This document shows, in pieces, positions 24,186 through 30,053 of a DNA stretch of 30,053 nucleotides (within the stretch, counting starts at the first letter, position 1; each line of letters opens with the position of its first letter). A model generated the notes under the pieces. The model ran no database searches, was not told the DNA's origin, and worked only from the letters and a program-made list of their open reading frames with translations. The DNA lies in contig JASAOO010003224.1 of assembly GCA_030849075.1 (NCBI GenBank), forward strand, positions 1-30,053, given 5' to 3'. The translations under genes were made by a program, and so were the position numbers. This stretch comes from Zelonia costaricensis (Eukaryota; Euglenozoa; Kinetoplastea; Trypanosomatida; Trypanosomatidae).

Positions 24186-26678
24186 ATGGCCGCCCCGCCG
24201 TCCCCGACAACGGAGGCGCCGCAGGAGCCGCTGCAGAGTGTGATGGCCATCGGCCGGCAGCAGGGCTGGGGCACCGCGGCTGGCACGCGCGTGACGAGCG
24301 CCAGCCTCAGCCGCCGCGGCGAGAAGCGCGGGTCGGTGACGGTGATGTGCCCGGAGACGATGAACACGGTGCCGGGCATGTCCGACCACGCCGGCGGCAA
24401 CAGCCCCGGCTTCTCGGCTACCCCACCGCGCCCGCTGAGTGGCAGCCCGCCGCTGCAGAAGCGCTTGAGTGCCACACCCAACGCCAGTGCCGCGGACGCC
24501 GCCGCCGCGGCTGGCGCTGCGACAACCGCCACACCGACGCAAGCGGACGGCACGCCCGCGGCGGTGCCGGAGGTGGGCGGCACGACGCCGCCCCTCCAGG
24601 CCACCCCCACCGCGTCACAAGAGGGGGCCATGCGGCCGCCGCTGGCGCCGTCCCGGCCAGGGGGCAACGGCGCGTCGACAGAGATCTCCATCTCTGCCGT
24701 GGCGACGGGGTACCCGACGGCGGCCGCGTTCGAGGACACGGTTCAGCTCTCCGCTACGCACGCACCACCGCCGCCGGTACCCTTCCCCAACACGAATGGG
24801 CTGTGTGAAGCGCTAGTGACGGCGGCGCGGTACAACGCGTCGGCCACGGCGCCGACGATGCCGGCGAGTGTGGCCATGGGCTACGGCCCCGCGGGCGGCG
24901 CCACGCGTGACAGCGATTCTGCCAAGCTGTACCCGGCCTCGGCTGCCGCTGCGATGGGTGCGGCTGCTGGCGCCGACGGCAGGGGCGCACGTGGGCCGCA
25001 GGCGGGTGGGGCGGAGCAGACGCGGCTGAGCGTGTCGGTCCCGTTCGGCTCGTACTCGGCCTCTGAGGACCCGCTGCAGACGCCACACCGCGCGACGCCG
25101 CAACTGCTGCCCAAGCCCCAGACGTCCTCGGTGCCGTTCGACAGCACCTCCGCGATGGGCATCACGGCTGGCAGCGGCGGCGAGAGCGCGTCGACGGGCG
25201 GCGTCCTGGCCGTGGCGGGGCAGCAGGCGCTGACCGCCGTCGCCCCCACAGGGGCGGCGTCGGCGGGCACGGTGGCGGTGCCGCCGCCCGCACCGGGCGG
25301 GGCGGAGATGCAGAGGATGCTGGCTGAAGCGCGGCAGGCGTACACGACGGCCGAGAAGCGGCTGCTCGATGACGGGCTCGCGCTGTGCGAGGACTGGATG
25401 CGCACCCGTGATCTCTTCTTCGCCGCCGGCTCCCTTTTCGCCGTCGTCGGCGACACCGCCACGGCCGCGCGGTGCCTGCTGCACGCGACCTTCATCAACC
25501 GTGCCTTCCACAACGAAGAGGAGGCACTGACCACGCTGTCCATGTCGGTGGAGCAGCTGAAGCTGGCGCACCCCCGCATCGCCGTCGACTCCCTGCTGCG
25601 TCTCGCGCCGTGCTACGAGAAGCGCGAGCTGCGCTTCCAGGCCGCCCGGTGCTACCGCGAGGCGGCCGAGATGCTCGAGAACGTGTTGGAGGAGAAGGAG
25701 GAGGCGATCATCAAGTACCGCGCGGCGCTGGACATGTACTCAGAAACGAAGGTGGCGGCGGCGGCGACGGCGCGGCAGTGGGAGCGGGAGCAGCGGCACA
25801 TGCTCGAGAAGGCGAAGGAGAAGTCGGCGCCGCTGCCAGCGGTGACCGGGCCGCCGGCTGCCTCGGCGGACGCGTCGACGGCGGAGCCGCACAGCGCACG
25901 GGCAACGCCTGGGCTCATCACGGGCCCGGCATCAGCCACAGCGGCAGACACCGAGGCAGATGGGGCACCGGGCAGCGGCAGCGACCCCGCCGGCGCGGCC
26001 CTCGTGCCGCTCAACGCGAGCCTCTCCACCACGCCATCTATGCTCACGGCCTCCGCCACCTCCATGACGACGGGTGGGCAGCGGCTCCACACCGGCTTCG
26101 GCCCGCACGGCCCACCGCAGTACCGCGTGAGCACCACCGTGCAGCGCACCCTCGCCGACGCGTGCCGCTGGCGCCTGGCGGTGCTGCTCACGCGGCTGGG
26201 CCGCTACGAGGAGGTGCGGGAGACGATGCTGGGCTACGCGGCGAGCGTGCCACGCAACCTGCCGCGCACCAAGTACCTCCTATACGCGACTCTCTGCGTT
26301 CTTGCACGCGGTGCCGCCAAGCCCGTGGAGGAGGGCGCCGCTGCAGCAACGGCGAAGGCAGAGGCGCCGCGCGCGAGTCTCGCGTTTGCGCCGTCGCCTG
26401 AGGCCGAGGCGGCGGATGCGGTCTACTTCGACAGCCTCTACGATGGCGAGAAGTTCTTCCTGGCGCTGCAGGACGAGGACCGCACGCTGCAGCGCGGAAA
26501 GGAGAACGCGCTGGTGCGGGCAATGCTGGCTGCAAACCGCGCCTGCTCGCTGACCGCCTTTGACGAAGCTGTGCGCACGTACCGGGCCTACTCCACGACG
26601 GAGCCGTGCATCGTGTTCGACCTTCTCGCCGCGGAGTGTCGCCGCAGCCTGTTCGAGCACGTGGAGCGCTTCTCCTGA
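24186..26678 (+). CDS. SNAP-family (NSF attachment protein-like) TPR protein with long disordered N terminus
   Basis: An 830-residue protein. Residues 1 to about 370 are low-complexity (Ala, Gly, Pro, Ser, Thr) with no domain visible. From about 372 a helical solenoid resembles alpha/gamma-SNAP: paired helices with AARCLLHATFINRAFHNEEE, then RFQAARCYREAAEMLENV and EEAIIKYRAALDMYSETK, the 'A..Y..AA.......A...Y..A...Y' rhythm of SNAPs. A Ser/Ala/Pro insert (about 540-640) separates this from a second helical part, with RRL-type helices near 655-700 (GRYEEVRETMLGY) and a C-terminal block near 745-830 (FDSLYDGEKFFLALQDEDRT, then FDEAVRTYRAYSTTE) that parallels the last SNAP helices. SNAPs recruit the ATPase NSF to SNARE complexes for disassembly. 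Canonical SNAPs have about 290-310 residues, so this is a divergent relative; its C terminus (HVERFS) lacks the acidic-Leu end that stimulates NSF. The gamma-SNAP-like 'LENV' helix hints at that branch. A generic TPR scaffold is the alternative. Confidence 0.75.
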   Translation: MAAPPSPTTEAPQEPLQSVMAIGRQQGWGTAAGTRVTSASLSRRGEKRGSVTVMCPETMNTVPGMSDHAGGNSPGFSATPPRPLSGSPPLQKRLSATPNASAADAAAAAGAATTATPTQADGTPAAVPEVGGTTPPLQATPTASQEGAMRPPLAPSRPGGNGASTEISISAVATGYPTAAAFEDTVQLSATHAPPPPVPFPNTNGLCEALVTAARYNASATAPTMPASVAMGYGPAGGATRDSDSAKLYPASAAAAMGAAAGADGRGARGPQAGGAEQTRLSVSVPFGSYSASEDPLQTPHRATPQLLPKPQTSSVPFDSTSAMGITAGSGGESASTGGVLAVAGQQALTAVAPTGAASAGTVAVPPPAPGGAEMQRMLAEARQAYTTAEKRLLDDGLALCEDWMRTRDLFFAAGSLFAVVGDTATAARCLLHATFINRAFHNEEEALTTLSMSVEQLKLAHPRIAVDSLLRLAPCYEKRELRFQAARCYREAAEMLENVLEEKEEAIIKYRAALDMYSETKVAAAATARQWEREQRHMLEKAKEKSAPLPAVTGPPAASADASTAEPHSARATPGLITGPASATAADTEADGAPGSGSDPAGAALVPLNASLSTTPSMLTASATSMTTGGQRLHTGFGPHGPPQYRVSTTVQRTLADACRWRLAVLLTRLGRYEEVRETMLGYAASVPRNLPRTKYLLYATLCVLARGAAKPVEEGAAAATAKAEAPRASLAFAPSPEAEAADAVYFDSLYDGEKFFLALQDEDRTLQRGKENALVRAMLAANRACSLTAFDEAVRTYRAYSTTEPCIVFDLLAAECRRSLFEHVERFS

Positions 26679-27001
26679 GAATTCGTCAGAGCGAGTGGGG
26701 GGGAGAAAGGGTGAAGAGAGGTGAGAGGAAAAAGGAAGCGGAGGAGTGTGTGTGTGTGTGTGTGTGTGAGTGTGTGTGGGATGGTTGGATGAATGACCTG
26801 GCGTAGGGTCATCCCCTCCTGCATCCCCGCGCCTCATCACAGGGTGTTCACCGCGCACTCCACATGCTGATGTGTTGTCCCCTCTTTCTCTCTCTCTATC
26901 TCTCAACCCTATTCTCCCACTCCTCGCTTCGGATCTGTGCTGGACACGAAGAGGGGCGTGACGGACGGTCGCTACTCATGCTCTTCTCCAAGTTCACTGC
27001 G

Positions 27002-27004
<3 letters not shown>

Positions 27005-27034
<30 letters not shown>
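27005..27034 (+). repeat. (GT)15 microsatellite
   Basis: A perfect GT run in the probable 3' UTR of the SNAP-like gene. Confidence 0.92.
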
Positions 27035-27036
<2 letters not shown>

Positions 27037-29274
27037 TTGATTGTGTGCGTGTGATGATGTGTTCCTCTCTCCACACCCTGCTTCCTTCTTCTCACCGGGA
27101 GTTCACGTTGACACCCGAACACATGCGCAGGGGTGTGTTGATGTGTGGGTGTGTGTGTGGGGAGCGGAAGGGACTCCGGCACTCAACGATGTATCGACTT
27201 TCTCGTCTTCTTCTCTTTTCTGGTCCGAGGCACACGCCACGGGCCGGCGCGACGCCGCGGGGGTGGGGTGGGGCCACCGGCTCGGTACCGCGAGTGGAGC
27301 GCGGCGGCGGAAAAGGGGGGCAAGAACACAAGGAAGACGCGCGCATGAGGGCGCGGCGGCGGGGGTGAGAGCACATGAGAAAAAATGACCATGTCGCGCC
27401 GCTGTAGCAGGTAAACGAACAACTACACGGAGTCAAGCTTCACCCCCCCTCCCCCCAACACACACGTGCATTCCATGTAACGTAGCGAGCTGAGCAGAGA
27501 CGCGGCGTACGTGGGTGATGCACAGACGCACACGCGGAACCCCTCGTGACTCGCTCTCGGGCTCTCTTCTGTTTTTTTTTTTCGTTTACGTGTGAGAGTT
27601 TCTGTTTCGCTGATGTTGAGCGTTGCGAGGCTTGCCCCTGTGTGTGTGCCATCTTTCACGTTTTCCTTTTTTTTTCTGTCGCTTTCTTTTCCCATGTACA
27701 TGAAGCTGTGTGATTTGCGGAAGCGACGCGACGGCGAGATGGAGCGGGGAGGGGCAAACAATATCGGTCAGAGGCGAGGGAGCGAGGAGGCACACCATAC
27801 ACACACACACACACATGTGCTCATGTGTGTGCCCCCCCCCTCCCCTTCCGCCGCACCGTCGTCTCGATCGTGCTCTCAACGCTCCCTCCCTCCCCACCTG
27901 CCGCTTCTCCGTGCTGCCGGCAAATCAAGCAGAGGAGCTGTAGGCCCCTCGCCAACCGCGGGCGCGTACCTCTGCGCGCGTGTGTGTGTGGGCGGTAGCT
28001 GCACGACGCCCTCATCAGTCCCACACACCCCCCTTGCCACTGCGCACCTCCCCCGCTTCTCCCGTTTTCGTTTCTCTCTGTTTTTTGTTTTGGTCCTCCT
28101 TTGCTTTCACCTCGATGTTGGAACTTTACTGCACGCGCACGGACTCTGAGAAGACAACGCACCGACGCCAACCAAGGAAGAGCTCCCCTCCTCCATGAGT
28201 GAAGCGTGTTTACCTCCCCGAGTGGACACCGGGGGGGGGGGGGGGCTGGGCCGATGCCATCATGGGGAGGAGGGCGCCGTTATGGGTCGTGACACACGCG
28301 CCGCGCACGTCCGCGTGCGTGCTCAGGTGGCAGACGAGTCGTGCCAGCAGGGCTGTGTGTCAACTGCTTCCCCCACATCGTCGTGCGTGCGGCCTTGACC
28401 CAACCCCCCTTTCCCTCTGCCTCGTCAGGCCCGCGCTCTCCTCCGCCTCTCGTGGCGCACACCAGCGTCGACAGAGACAGGGACGCAAGGCGAAGGCGAA
28501 GTTTGTGTGTGTGTGTGTAGGGGGAGTGGGGAGTGGGGACGCACGACTGCTTCCGTGTTTGCCTCTGTGGAGCGATGAGGTGTGCGTGTGCACCGACACT
28601 GGCGGAAGAGCAACACGCATCAGTGCATCCCACCCTCCCCCCCCACACACACATAGGCAGCTACGTGATGCTGATGGTGTGTAAGCGGGTCTGAGTGCGC
28701 GTGGCTGGTTGGGTGGGCGATGCACGCCCCATCCGCCTCTCGCCTCTGTTTGGCGGTGTGCCTTCCTCCGACAATTCCACTCCCTCCCCCCTCCTCCTCC
28801 CACGCGCACCCACAACCACTTGTTTGCTCCCCTCCCCATCCTCCTGCTCGATGCCGTACACGTCGCGCACTCGCGTCTGCTGCGCCCCCCCCTTTCTCCG
28901 TGGGTATACTCACCCGCGACATCAACACGCATCCGCACACATCCCGTCTACAACCCATTCATATAGCTCCGTACAGCTGCTCTCATCTCTTCGACTTCCT
29001 TCTTTACGTAGACGCGCAAGGAACCAAAACCGTGAGAGAAGACGTGTGCTCCACCCGTGAGGGGACGACATCGCTGATACAAGTGGTCTCGACGCGACTG
29101 GCTGCGACCCCCCTTCCCCCCCAAAAAAAACCCAAATAGGAAGCGAAACAGCACACACACACACACGTACACCTGCCCTCACCATTGCTCGCTGGTTCTG
29201 TGTGTGTGTGTGTCAGTCGTACTGCCGGCAATTCTCGTCTTCTCTACCGCTCGGACGGCGACGGCATCAGCAAA

Positions 29275-29292
29275 CAGCAGCAGCAGCAGCAG
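29275..29292 (+). repeat. (CAG)6 trinucleotide repeat, non-coding
   Basis: Six CAG units outside any supported gene. Unlike the other trinucleotide runs of the window, this one is not in a coding frame of a recognised protein. Confidence 0.88.
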
Positions 29293-30053
29293 GAGCACTC
29301 ACTGCTGTTCGTGACGTTGCCACATCAATTCGCCTACATCTCCCGGCCTCCGCCCCCCCACCCGCGTCGCTGACGGAGTAGGCGTGGTGTTGCTGTTCGT
29401 ATTGACAAGACAACTTCCTCCCCCTGGCCCTTCCTCAGGCCTCTGCGTGTGTGTGCGTGTGCCGCTCTCACACCCACTCACTCACACTCACACTTCCTTT
29501 CATCCTTTGACGAGATCCTTTGTATCGAGTTGCGTGTTGCAGTTGTGTGTGGGCGTGCGTGTGTGCATGTGAACAGCAAGCGTGTGCCCCCCGCCCCCCT
29601 TCCCCGTCACTCGCCACCCCCTCCGCCCACCCGTCCCCGCCGAACTCCACGCCCCCTCTCTCTCGCTCTCTTGCTCCATCGCCCTTCTCTTCGCCCTCCA
29701 CGACGCCCCCCTCCCCCCTCCCCCCCTTCCCACCTTTGCTCCCTATTCTACGTCCCCCCTCCAATCATCATCGCCACCGGCGTGTGCGGTCGCCCATCTT
29801 CCTTCCTCGCCCTGTCTTGTACGCTCGCCACTCGTGCCTGCGTGTTCCCCCCTTCTCTCTCTGTGTGTGTATACGTGTGCGTGTTCGTGTGCGTAAGCAG
29901 CGTGGTTCGCCACCTTCACTCCGTTCGTGTAACACAAGCACAAACACACACACACACACACCCACACCTCCCCTATCTTCACAGTGTCATCTTTCCTGTC
30001 CTCTGTTGTTTGCCTGTTTGTTTGTGGGGTTTTCCGTTTCGGTCACTTCCTAA

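Larger units (their letters stand above)
26679..30053 (+). other. Gene-free region at the right end (3' UTR of the SNAP-like gene and spacer)
   Basis: I see no supportable gene in 3.4 kb. The region has TG runs (26746-26768, 27005-27034, about 27150, 28503-28518, 29199-29212), short CA runs (27801-27813, about 28645, 29153-29166), T-rich stretches near 27571-27581 and 27667-27676, a G run near 28230-28244, a (CAG)6 at 29275-29292, and C/T-rich belts near 27880-27900, 28775-28800 and 29580-29760. The last belt could lead to trans-splicing of a gene beyond the window. All ORFs are under about 200 codons and made of repeat translations. Confidence 0.75.

Noticed and set aside
23504..24808. A 434-codon forward frame running into the SNAP-like gene
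   Set aside because: The first half is translated CA and TG repeat; the second half is an out-of-frame reading of the SNAP-like gene.

Overview
The window looks like nuclear DNA of a trypanosomatid, most likely Leishmania or a close relative. The evidence is high GC, long intronless genes all on the + strand, GC-rich third codon positions, and gene-free spacers full of pyrimidine tracts followed by AG (spliced-leader trans-splicing signals) and long TG/CA repeats. There are no bacterial-type operons, tRNAs, rRNAs, insertion sequences or CRISPR arrays. The whole window reads as part of one polycistronic transcription unit running left to right. From memory, the gene order (Rpn6, CK2 alpha, ..., fucosyltransferase-like) fits Leishmania chromosome 2, but I could not check this.

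Layout: seven protein genes. (1) 278-1906, 26S proteasome lid subunit Rpn6. (2) 4246-5418, casein kinase 2 catalytic subunit. (3) 7239-10433, a large unknown protein with an Arg-rich N terminus and Leu-rich helical segments, possibly mitochondrial. (4) 12448-15585, an SLC35B/UAA-type nucleotide-sugar or PAPS transporter enlarged to 1045 residues by hydrophilic inserts. (5) 16662-21668, a 1668-residue membrane-anchored GT10 (alpha-1,3-fucosyltransferase-like) protein. (6) 22309-23286, an RNase PH-fold exosome ring subunit, closest by eye to Rrp46. (7) 24186-26678, a SNAP-family (NSF attachment protein-like) TPR protein with a long disordered N terminus. The last 3.4 kb (26679-30053) has no gene I can support.

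The genes do not form one pathway, which is normal for trypanosomatid gene clusters. The one pairing that could be functional is 4 and 5: a transporter of the family that carries activated sugars or sulfate into the Golgi/ER, directly upstream of a glycosyltransferase predicted to act in the same lumen. Both keep the recognisable family core but have it split by long low-complexity inserts. Genes 3, 6 and 7 also carry such inserts or extensions.

Start codons were chosen as the first in-frame ATG. For Rpn6, CK2, the transporter and the SNAP-like gene, the stretch from the best trans-splice acceptor to that ATG has no other ATG, which supports the choice. Genes 3, 5 and 6 have upstream ATGs or short upstream ORFs, described below. 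There is one undetermined base (N at 5731) beside long C runs, so the assembly is weakest there.
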